Below are positions 45,756 to 54,400 of a stretch of 58,659 nucleotides of DNA, piece by piece. The stretch is from Pseudomonas sp. P7548 (GTDB lineage: Bacteria; Pseudomonadota; Gammaproteobacteria; Pseudomonadales; Pseudomonadaceae): positions 1 to 58,659 of the forward strand of contig NZ_JACARO010000024.1 in assembly GCF_013386585.1 (NCBI RefSeq). The letters run 5' to 3'. The notes under the pieces are model-generated. The model had not been told where the DNA came from. It made no database searches and was given only the letters and a program-made list of their open reading frames with translations. The position numbers and the translations under genes were made by a program. The stretch's first letter is position 1. Every line of letters begins with the position of its first letter.

Positions 45756-47267
45756 ATGCTGACCTGTTTCGAACCCCTTGAAGCCCTGTCCGCCTCGCAA
45801 GCCCCGTTGCAGGCCCTGTTCCAGCACGCGGCCGAACGGCCCAATGCCATTGCCCTGATTGCCGACGGTGACGTGTGGTCCTATCACCGCCTGGCCGGTG
45901 AGGTGGTGCGTCTGAGCAATGGGTTCAAGCGTGAGGGTGTCGAGCCGGGCGATCGGATCGTCATGCTGGTGCGCACTTCGCCGCTGTATGCGGTGTTCCT
46001 GTTTGCCGCGATGATGAGCGGCGCAATCATGGTGCCGCTCAAGACCGAATTCACCGCGCGGGAGCTGGAGGAGTTTCTGGGCTGGCTGCGGCCTCGGCTG
46101 TTTATCCACGAAGCGGATTTGCAACCCGTCATCGCCCAGATAGACGACGCGGCTATCGAACGCACGCGCACCTTCAGCAGCACGAACTGGCACGCGCTGC
46201 TGGGTGAAGGCAGCCCTCAAACGGCGGCAGTGCCCGTTGATATCGACTCAACCTGCTTGCTGTTGGCAACCTCCGGCACCACCGGCATGCCCAAGTTGGT
46301 GGCCTACAACCAGCGCGCGATTGCCCACGTGGTCGGCGCCTTGGGCGCGTGGCAGCTGGATCTGGATTCGTGCACCCTCGGCAGCACCCCGGTGGCCCAT
46401 GTGTCTGGCTCGTTCGTGTTGCTGGCGACGATCATCAAGGGCTGCCAGGAAGTCATGTTCAGCCGCTTCGATGCCGACAAACTGCTCGACGCCATCGAGC
46501 AAGAGGGCGGCTCGATGCTGTTTGTCGCGCCGTTTATCTGCCCGCCGCTGGTGGACGCCCAGCGCAGGCGCCCACGGAATCTCAGCGCGTTGAAGGTCTG
46601 CGGGATTGGCGGCGACGCCTGCCGGCCGAGGGTGGCCGAGACCTTTCAGGACACCTTTGACCTGCGACTGAACAACACCTATGGCCTGACGGAATGCCTG
46701 GGCAGCATGGCCTTCGGTTCGGCCTGGGACACCCTCACCGCCGTGCCCGGGCGCGCCCGCCTGGTTGACGCCAACGGCGTGGCCGTGGCACCGGGCGAGG
46801 TGGGCGAATTGCAGATGTGCGGCCCCAATCTGAGCCTCGGCTACTGGACCGGCCCCGGCGACATCATCAGCCACAGCCGTGATGGCTGGTTTTCATCCGG
46901 CGATTTGATGCAGCAAGAACCCAACGGCGAATTTCGTTTTGTGGGGCGCTGCAAAGACCAGATCGTCTGCTTCACCGACAAGATCTCCCCGGTGGAAGTG
47001 GAAAACCAACTGATCCTGCACCCGGCAATCGCCGACGCCGCCGTTGCCGGCGCGCCGGATTGCAACGCCGGGCAGCGCGTGGTGGTGCTGGTCAAGCTGG
47101 AACAGGATGCTGCCGACACCACGGCGGATGAGATTCTCGCCTGGTTGCGCACGCGTCTGGCGCCGTTCAAATTGCCCCAGCGCATCGTGTTGAGCCAGAC
47201 CATCCCGCGTAATGCGCTGGGCAAGGTGGACCGAAATGAAGTGGTGCGAATGGCCCAATCCAATTAA
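45756..47267 (+). CDS. Class I adenylate-forming enzyme (AMP-dependent synthetase/ligase)
   Basis: The 503-aa protein belongs to the acyl-CoA synthetase / NRPS adenylation superfamily. The P-loop-like A3 motif is LLATSGTTGMPK (about 169-180). The A5 region is NNTYGLTECLG, the A7 region is GWFSSGDL, the hinge lies near GRCKDQI, and the catalytic Lys is about residue 490 in NALGKVDR. Such enzymes activate a carboxylate as an acyl-AMP, usually followed by transfer to CoA. There is no adjacent carrier protein, thioesterase or beta-oxidation gene, so the substrate is open. It is flanked by a REPIN on the left and lemA on the right. Confidence 0.88.
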   Translation: MLTCFEPLEALSASQAPLQALFQHAAERPNAIALIADGDVWSYHRLAGEVVRLSNGFKREGVEPGDRIVMLVRTSPLYAVFLFAAMMSGAIMVPLKTEFTARELEEFLGWLRPRLFIHEADLQPVIAQIDDAAIERTRTFSSTNWHALLGEGSPQTAAVPVDIDSTCLLLATSGTTGMPKLVAYNQRAIAHVVGALGAWQLDLDSCTLGSTPVAHVSGSFVLLATIIKGCQEVMFSRFDADKLLDAIEQEGGSMLFVAPFICPPLVDAQRRRPRNLSALKVCGIGGDACRPRVAETFQDTFDLRLNNTYGLTECLGSMAFGSAWDTLTAVPGRARLVDANGVAVAPGEVGELQMCGPNLSLGYWTGPGDIISHSRDGWFSSGDLMQQEPNGEFRFVGRCKDQIVCFTDKISPVEVENQLILHPAIADAAVAGAPDCNAGQRVVVLVKLEQDAADTTADEILAWLRTRLAPFKLPQRIVLSQTIPRNALGKVDRNEVVRMAQSN

Positions 47268-47334
47268 CGACCTCTTGTCGAATCTGTGGGCTACTGCCGA
47301 GCGCACGGTCCGGCTTTAACCCTAGAATGCCCCC

Positions 47335-47343
47335 TGTGGATAA
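47335..47343 (-). other. Perfect DnaA box upstream of lemA
   Basis: TGTGGATAA occurs 22 bp before the lemA start. A second exact box (47473-47481) lies inside lemA. Confidence 0.5.
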
Positions 47344-47365
47344 CTCACCCAGGGACGCGCTCACC

Positions 47366-48334
47366 ATGAATATTGAACTGCTAATTGCCGGCATCGTTGT
47401 GCTGATCATTGTCGTCGGCCTGGTGGGCTGGATGGTGGGGGTCTACAACGGCCTGGTGATGCGGCGTAACGATGTGGATAAAGCCTTTGCCAACATCGAT
47501 GTGCTGCTCAAGCAGCGAGCCGATCAGATCCCGGACCTGATGCGTGTGGTGCAGACCGCCATGAATCACGAGCACGCGCTGTTCACCCGGCTCAGCGATG
47601 CGCGCCAGCAGTACCTGAATGCCAGCAGCCTCAACGACAAGGTCGATGCGTCCAACCAGTTGAATGCGGCGCTCAAGTCGGTGATTGCGGTGGCGGAGGG
47701 TTACCCGACGTTGATCTCCGGTCCCAACATGGTCGAGTTGCAGCAAGCCATCTCGGCCGTGGAGGAGCGCATTGCCGACCGCCGCGAGTTTTTCAATGAG
47801 TCGGTCAACCTCTACAACATCGCCATTGCGGTGTTCCCCGACCTGTTCTTTGCGCGGATGCTCAGCTATCAGCGCATCCCGCTGCTGGCCATCAGCGCTG
47901 AAGAAACCCGTTACGAAGGCGTGAAGCTTGAGGTGCCGGGGCATGAAAACCACTCAGGCGGGCGTTGTGGTGAAAAAGCCGAAGTGGAAAACCGCGCTGG
48001 GCCTGGTGTTCCTCGCCGGTTTTATCGCCTTGATGGTGTTCGCGCCGAACATCCTGATCGCGCTGTTTTTTCCGATGCTCATCCTGATCGGCCTGCTGGT
48101 CAGCTTTGGCCCCAACTTCTACAAAACCGAACAGCGCCTGGCCACCAGCCAGATACGCTCACTGGCCATGGGCCTGGTGGAGGTGCGCGGCAAGGTCATT
48201 GCGGACAAGACCCAGCTGTCGCCGGTCAATGGCAAACCGTGCGTGGGGTATGTATGGATTGTCGAAGAAGGCACCCAAGACAAAGACGGCGATTGGAGCT
48301 GGAGCCGAGTGTCTGGCGAGGCGCGCTGCAATGA
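47366..48334 (+). CDS. lemA: LemA-family protein; frame runs past the usual C-terminus
   Basis: The first about 192 residues (to about 47940) are a complete LemA protein. They comprise an N-terminal membrane helix (about 5-27), then helical segments with NDVDKAFANIDVLLKQRADQ, the QLNAALKSVIAVAEGYP region, and LYNIAIAVFPDLFFARMLSY. After VPG the frame continues for about 130 codons of Arg/Gly/Pro-rich sequence that overlaps the next gene out of frame; this part is not LemA-like. A one-base loss in a G-run at 47938-47941 would explain it, since one more G would give a stop at the ATGA that starts the next gene. ATG 47366 gives MNIELLIAG. The name is family-level; the protein is not the GacS sensor once called LemA. 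Confidence 0.78.
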   Translation: MNIELLIAGIVVLIIVVGLVGWMVGVYNGLVMRRNDVDKAFANIDVLLKQRADQIPDLMRVVQTAMNHEHALFTRLSDARQQYLNASSLNDKVDASNQLNAALKSVIAVAEGYPTLISGPNMVELQQAISAVEERIADRREFFNESVNLYNIAIAVFPDLFFARMLSYQRIPLLAISAEETRYEGVKLEVPGHENHSGGRCGEKAEVENRAGPGVPRRFYRLDGVRAEHPDRAVFSDAHPDRPAGQLWPQLLQNRTAPGHQPDTLTGHGPGGGARQGHCGQDPAVAGQWQTVRGVCMDCRRRHPRQRRRLELEPSVWRGALQ

Positions 48335-49109
48335 TTTCCGCCTGAAGGACGCCAGCGGTGAGGTGGCGGTGATTGCCGAGGGCATTGACCTGTTTGGCAA
48401 TAAATCGCCTGACGAATACGCGTTGCTGGGCAGTTCCCGTCGCCAGGGCGAACTTCTGCTGGTGCAGGATCTGGACGTGATGCTGATCGGCGACGCCTGT
48501 GAGCGCGATGGCCATACAGTGATCGCACAGGGCAAAGAACCGAAAGCCGTGTTTGGTGTGGCGTTGACCGTCGATGTGGAAAACCGCCGCGTGCTGGCGC
48601 CGTTATGGCGCGCCGGTGGCTTCTATGGTGCGATAGTCGGGTTGCTCGGCGTCGGCGTGATGGCCCTGACCCCGGCCCATTTTGCGCAACTGCATTTACC
48701 GGGGCCCGACACTTATCCACAGATGGCCGGACAGGGTCCGGTGTATCAGTTGCTCGCCTGGCTGTACCGCGAAGGTGGTTTTCCGATTCCGTTCATGGCG
48801 GCGTTCGGCTTCATGCTGACGATTTTCATGGTGTTGATCTGGACCCGGTTGTTGCTGCCCAAAGGGATACGCCTGGCCGTGGGACGTGTACTCGGCGCGT
48901 GGGCAGGGTTGGGAGCGGTCATCGGCGGAGTGGTGGCCTTGCTGCTGTTTGTCGCCCATGTGGATGCGTTGAAGCAATTTTTGATCTGGATGCTGATCTT
49001 GCTCGGCACCCTGGCGTTCTCGCTGTTTGAGCAACGTAAGATGGGCGTGGCGTATCAACATTTTGCCAAACGCGTGAGCAAAGGCAGTTTCAGCGACGAA
49101 GACGCCTGA
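47943..49109 (+). CDS. Membrane protein with GIDE-like domain
   Basis: The 388-aa product starts at ATG 47943 with AGGTG 7 bp upstream; an in-frame TTG at 47928 is unlikely. Two N-terminal helices (about 17-57) are followed by a soluble domain (about 75-220). In it, LVEVRGKVIADKTQLSPVNG then KPCVGYVW, and later RDGHTVIAQGK, resemble the GIDE domain of MULAN-type proteins. Three or four further helices follow (about 225-370). It has no RING finger, so E3 ligase activity is not implied. LemA and GIDE-like genes are often adjacent in bacteria, suggesting a membrane-associated pair of unknown function. Confidence 0.78.
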   Translation: MKTTQAGVVVKKPKWKTALGLVFLAGFIALMVFAPNILIALFFPMLILIGLLVSFGPNFYKTEQRLATSQIRSLAMGLVEVRGKVIADKTQLSPVNGKPCVGYVWIVEEGTQDKDGDWSWSRVSGEARCNDFRLKDASGEVAVIAEGIDLFGNKSPDEYALLGSSRRQGELLLVQDLDVMLIGDACERDGHTVIAQGKEPKAVFGVALTVDVENRRVLAPLWRAGGFYGAIVGLLGVGVMALTPAHFAQLHLPGPDTYPQMAGQGPVYQLLAWLYREGGFPIPFMAAFGFMLTIFMVLIWTRLLLPKGIRLAVGRVLGAWAGLGAVIGGVVALLLFVAHVDALKQFLIWMLILLGTLAFSLFEQRKMGVAYQHFAKRVSKGSFSDEDA

Positions 49110-51407
49110 TCAGGGCACGAACTCCACTTTCAGCCCCCGGCTGGTGCTGCGCCCCTGATCATCGGTGACCCGCAACCGATACTCCCCCGACTTGCCCGGC
49201 CGCCAGTTCAGCAGGGCTTGCGGCGGGCCCTGGGCGATCAGGGTCTGGTCGGCGAACCAGTACAGCGTCACCGCATCGCTGGCGGCGTTGGCGTTCAGCG
49301 GGATGCTTTCCTGGGGTTGGGACAGGCGTAACTGGTAGCTCACCTGGGTCAGTGGCGAGCGGATCTGCGGCGCTTCGCTCGTGTCACTGATGCGATTGGG
49401 CTGGCAGTTTTTCATCACGGTGGGTGGTGTGCGCCGAGGCAGGCCGGCTGCGCGGTACAGGCGTTGCACGTCGCTGGGCCAGAATTCGAAGACTTCTTCT
49501 CGGGTGTATTGCGCATCAAAGGGCGGGCACGCCGCCTTGCCGGTGCGGGTGTCGATCAGCACCGGGCGATGCAGGTTGGATACACGAATCGGCGACACAC
49601 CGGGGATGTACCAGGTCTTGCGGGTTTGCGGGCACCAGCGGTTGGGCAGCTCGCCGGATGCGGCGCAGACGTCGATGCGCACCAGCCCCACGGGCGGCTT
49701 GTCGGGTTTGATCACCACGTTGGGCAACGCCAGGGGCAACGCGTCGGCGATGCGGAAGAACAACGGCGCGGCGGTCTTGGCCCCGATAAATGCCGGGTTC
49801 GGCCGGCCATCGAAGTTGCCCACCCACACCACCAGCACGTAAGGGCCGACCAGGCCGGCACTCCACGCATCGTGAAAACCCCAGGAGGTGCCGGTTTTCC
49901 AGGCAGTGCGCCAATGGCGGCTCGGCAACCCGTCGGGGCGTGGGTTGCGGCGCAACATGTCACGCACCATGAATGCCGCTTGGGGCGTGAGCAGTTGCGG
50001 GCCGGTGGATTGAGGTTGTTCCTGCAAATAGCGCAACGGGCGTAAATGCCCGTCGCCGGCCAGCATCACGTACAGACGGGCCAGCTCTTCCGGGGTCATC
50101 TCGCCGCCGCCGAGCGCCAGGGCTAGGCCGTAATGGCTTTCGTCGCGCAGGCCCTTGATGCCGGCGCGTTGTAACAGCCCGTACAGCGAAGGTGATTTTA
50201 CCTGGCTGGCCAGCCACACGGCCGGGATATTGCGGCTGCGGATCAACGCATCCCGCGCCGTCAGTGGGCCGACAAAACTGCCGTCGAAATTTTCCGGTTG
50301 GAAGTAGCCGAAGTTACTCGGCAGGTCCTTGAGGATGCTCATGGGGTGAATCACCCCCTGATCCAGCGCCAGCCCGTACAGGAACGGCTTGAGCGTCGAC
50401 CCGGGCGAGCGCCGCGACAGTACACCGTTGACCTGGCCGTGGATGCCTGTGGATAAGTAGTCCGCCGAGCCCACCAGTGCCTTGACGCTTTGGTCGCGGC
50501 TGTCGATCAGGATGGCTGTGGCGTTTTCCACACCGGTGCTGCGCCGCTCGGCGATAAAGCCTGTAATCAGGCGTTCCAGCAATTGCTGCAGTGGCAAGTT
50601 GAGCGTGCTGTTGAGTTCGTTGCCCGGCTGGGACGCCAGCAGCTGTTCACTCAGGTGCGGCGCCAGGAACGGGATCTGCTGGCGGTTGCGCGCTTCCAGG
50701 GGCAAGTCCAGCAAGCTGTCGTTGCGCGGGTCCTGTGGATAAGTGGCGCGCCAGTCGGCCATCAAGCGCAGCCTGGCGTTTTGCAGCGATGGCCCGAAGC
50801 GCGCACGCCGTCCGGGTTGTTGGGGAATCACCGCCAGCGCGAGCGCCTCGGACAACGAAAGCTGCGCCGCCGACTTGCCAAAATAGATGCGGCTGGCGGC
50901 CTCGGCGCCTTCGATATTGCCGCCCATGGGCGCCAGGTTCAGGTAGGCCTCAAGGATGTCGTGCTTGCTGTAGCGCGCTTCCAGCCATAGCGCCAGGGCC
51001 ATCTGCTGCAGCTTGCCCGGTACCTGGCGGGTGTTGAGGTCCCACAGGCGTCGTGCCAATTGCATGCTCAAGGTCGAGCCGCCCTGGCGCTGGCCACCGC
51101 TGTAAGTGGCCATGGCCGCCCGCAGTAATGCCGGAGGGTTGACCCCCGGGTGCCAGTAGAAATTACGGTCTTCCTTGAGCAACAAGGCTTCGACCAATGA
51201 AGGTGACATCCGCTCCAGGGGGAGCCACAAGCGGTATTGCCCGTCGTCCGCCAGTGTCATGCGCAGCAGTGAACCGTCGTCGGCCAGCACCACCCGTGAT
51301 GAGGTCACGGCCTGCTCCAGCGGGGCGTGCGGCCATAGCCGCAACCCCGCCAGCACCACCACCGCCGTACACAGCGGCGCCAGGCGTTTAAGGCTTGGTA
51401 ATTTCAA
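49110..51407 (-). CDS. pbpC: Penicillin-binding protein 1C
   Basis: PBP1C is a bifunctional class A-type peptidoglycan synthase. The 765-aa protein has an N-terminal membrane anchor (about 7-25), a GT51 glycosyltransferase domain with catalytic Glu79 (KEDRNFYWHPG) and GGSTLSMQ, and a transpeptidase domain with Ser337 in GSTLKP, SRN and KTGTS. The C-terminal BiPBP-type domain is about 660-765. The start overlaps the end of the alpha-2-macroglobulin gene by 20 bp. The pairing is conserved and links wall repair to periplasmic protease trapping. The stop abuts that of the convergent upstream gene. Confidence 0.96.
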   Translation of the reverse strand: MKLPSLKRLAPLCTAVVVLAGLRLWPHAPLEQAVTSSRVVLADDGSLLRMTLADDGQYRLWLPLERMSPSLVEALLLKEDRNFYWHPGVNPPALLRAAMATYSGGQRQGGSTLSMQLARRLWDLNTRQVPGKLQQMALALWLEARYSKHDILEAYLNLAPMGGNIEGAEAASRIYFGKSAAQLSLSEALALAVIPQQPGRRARFGPSLQNARLRLMADWRATYPQDPRNDSLLDLPLEARNRQQIPFLAPHLSEQLLASQPGNELNSTLNLPLQQLLERLITGFIAERRSTGVENATAILIDSRDQSVKALVGSADYLSTGIHGQVNGVLSRRSPGSTLKPFLYGLALDQGVIHPMSILKDLPSNFGYFQPENFDGSFVGPLTARDALIRSRNIPAVWLASQVKSPSLYGLLQRAGIKGLRDESHYGLALALGGGEMTPEELARLYVMLAGDGHLRPLRYLQEQPQSTGPQLLTPQAAFMVRDMLRRNPRPDGLPSRHWRTAWKTGTSWGFHDAWSAGLVGPYVLVVWVGNFDGRPNPAFIGAKTAAPLFFRIADALPLALPNVVIKPDKPPVGLVRIDVCAASGELPNRWCPQTRKTWYIPGVSPIRVSNLHRPVLIDTRTGKAACPPFDAQYTREEVFEFWPSDVQRLYRAAGLPRRTPPTVMKNCQPNRISDTSEAPQIRSPLTQVSYQLRLSQPQESIPLNANAASDAVTLYWFADQTLIAQGPPQALLNWRPGKSGEYRLRVTDDQGRSTSRGLKVEFVP

Positions 51408-54400
51408 GCTGGCCTACTTTGCCGCGCCCTTGCAGGGTGGTTTCGTACATGCCTTCGGCATAAGCGGGTGGCGTATTGAAGGTCCCGGCGTTGGTGGCAC
51501 GCACGCGATACACGAAAGTACCTACATCACGCAGCGCGGTGCCGTACAACACCACGCGGTCATCACGTACGTCGACGTAGTCCGGTTGCCAGTTGCTCAG
51601 CTCGGTTTCGCCGATCGGCGCTTGCCAGGCATCCGCCTCTTGGCTGTCTTCGCCGGTTTCCACGTACTCGGCATCGTCGCCTTCACTTTCCTCGGTGCTC
51701 GCGGCTTCCGGCTCCGGTGGCAGGTTATACACAGGCTCGACCCCGCCCGGCAGCAGGTCGACCACAGCCACTTGCTGCACTTGGTCGCGGTCGGTGGCCC
51801 GCAGGCGCAGGCGCACCAGGAACTCATCGCCGACGGCGACTTTGCTCACCGGGTCGCCCTTGAGGTCGAGGTATTCGTGGATGATTTCCAGGCCATTGGT
51901 GATCGACTTGAGCTTGGCACCCTTGTCGAAGCCGGCTTCGCTGAGCATGTAGAACGCGGCCGGGCCGTCGGTTTTCTCCATCACCAGTTTCTGCGTGGCG
52001 CTCGGCACGGCAGCGCGGGGTGGCTGGCCAGCCATTTCCAGCAATTGCTGTTGTTTGTCACTCAGCCACGCGGTGGCCTTGAGCGTCATGTCGCTTTGCG
52101 CACGTTGGCCGTAGTTGTCCAGGGCACGCAGCAACAGCGCAGCCGACAGCGAGTTGTACCGCTGTTCGTTGAGGCGTTTGCCGAGCTTGTCCAGCAGCGC
52201 CGTCGGCACGTCGTCGATCATCTCCGGGAAGTGACGCGCCAGCAGGTGCAGGTGTTCTGCGTCGTGGACCAACGGGTCGTAGTACAGACCGTCGCTGTCC
52301 CACTTATCCACAAGGGAGCGCCACGGGATTTTGCGGAACAGCGTATCGGCCTGGCGATCCTGCTTGAGCAGCTTGTAGCTGGCGGCCAGGTACGCGGCGC
52401 CCAAGTCGTTCTGCCAGGTGTCCTTGAAGTAGCTCTCGTAACGCTCGCGGATATCACTCAACGCACCGCTCACCAGAATCCCCTGACGACTCAGCAGGTA
52501 ACTGGCGTAAGCGCGGTTGCGCAATTCCGACAGGCCTTCGCTCGGGCCATTGGCCAGGTCGGTCAGGTACGCATTGGAACGCACCAGCAGATCTTCTGGC
52601 ACCGGCAGCCCACGTTCCTTGGCTTCGATCAGGAAGTCAGTCGCGTACAGGCTGGCGTAAGGGGCTACATCCGGGTTGGCGGCCCACAGACCGAAACCAC
52701 CGGCGCCGTTCTGACGCTGGCGCAACATGCGCACCGCGCCTGTGAACGCCTGCTCGGCTTCCGGCGCGTTGCCGCCCCAGATCAGCGCCGGCATGGCCTT
52801 GGACACCAATTGCTCGGTGCAGGCATAGCCGTAATCGTCCAGGTAATGCTTGAGGCCGTTGGCCCATACCAGCGGCGACGCGGCCACGCCCACTTGCACG
52901 TCGCGCAGTTGGCTGAACAGCTCGCGGGTGGGCTTGAGCTCTTTGCTGGCGCTGTCGAAACGGCCCAGGCTCAAGGCCACGGAATGCTCGCTCAGTGGGC
53001 GGATCGAGGTGGTTTCCGCCACCTGGATTCGCTTGCCATCCGGCAGCACGGCGACAAAGCGCAGGTCCGCCGAACCCAGGGTTTCGCCGACCTTGATCTT
53101 GAATTCGGCCGTGCCTTCCTTGCGCGGTTGCAGCGACAGCGTGCTGCCCTTGTCGCCTTGCACGTTCAGGCCGTCGCTGGTCTGCAGTTCAAACTTCACA
53201 TCCGCCGCGGCGTCGAGGTTGCTGAACACCCCGGCGCTTACGTTGAACACATCGCCCGGCGCCACGAAGGCTGGCACGTTCGGGGTGATCACGATCGGTC
53301 CGCGTACCTCGGTGTTGGCGTCGCTGACGCCGACGCTGTCGTTATCCACCGCCACTGCAAACAGGTGCAGCTTTCCGTTGAAGCTGTCCGGCACCTGGTA
53401 GTGCAGCACGGTTTCACCGGCCGGCAGGTCCACCAAACCGGACCACCACGCCACAGGCGGCTGGTGTTTACGCTTGAACGGGTTGAGGTGGTTGGCCAGG
53501 GCGCCTTCTGTATCACCACCAGGTGCCGCCCCACTGAGCAGGCGGCTGAATTCCGGCAGGATCAGGTCAAGGATCTGACTGGTGCCGACCTCCAGCGCGC
53601 GTTTCTGGAAGAAGAAACCCAGCGGGTCCGGCGTCTGGTAGCGCGCCACTTGCAGGATGCCTTCGTCCACCGCGTACACCACGGCGCGGCCCGGGCGGTC
53701 GGCGGTGACCTTGATGTCCAGGGCCTGCCCCGGCTCGATCTTCGCCGGGCCTTCGACCTTCAGCGCCATGCGCCGCGCATCCAGGTTGATGCTGAACGGC
53801 ACCACGCCATAGGACAGCGGGCTCATGTACACCTCGGCCGAGCCCATGTCCCGCACAAACTGCACGTTGACGTAGGCATTGCCCTCAAGCCCCGCAGGCA
53901 CGCGGATGTGCTGCACGCTGTTGGTGCTGTCAGCCTTGAACCACTGCTGGGTGTAGACCTTGTCGCGCTCGATGGTGATCAAGCCCGCGCCGGTGTACGG
54001 CGCGCGGATGCTGATGGCGATCTCATCACCGGTGGCATAGCTGCGTTTATCCAGGCGCAGTTGCAGTTCAGCGTTGCGCTCCAGGGAGCGCGAAGTGTTG
54101 CCGCGCCCGGCCACGCTGTAGTCGATCTGGTTAAGCAGGTTGCCGTTGGCGTCCTTGAGTTGCAGGGTGAAATCCCCCGGCGTACCGGTGTTCAGGGCCT
54201 GCTTGGCGCCGTCTTTGGTCATCACCAGCGGTGAGGCCGGTTGGCTGATGTTCTTGATGCGCGACTCGTATTTGTAGGTGCCGTTGGACTGCTTCACCAG
54301 CACCGACACGTAACGGTGCTCCACCACTTCAGTGGTCAGGCCGTCTACCGCTACCGGTGTAAGGTCTGGCGCGACCGCCAGCCATTGCACCTGGCGCGGC

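Noticed and set aside
51175..54234. A 1019-codon open frame on the plus strand, antisense to the alpha-2-macroglobulin and pbpC genes
   Set aside because: It is His/Gln/Arg/Val-rich with no recognisable domain, and arises from the strong G/C third-position bias of the opposite-strand genes, whose motifs (CTEQ, KTGTS) are clear.
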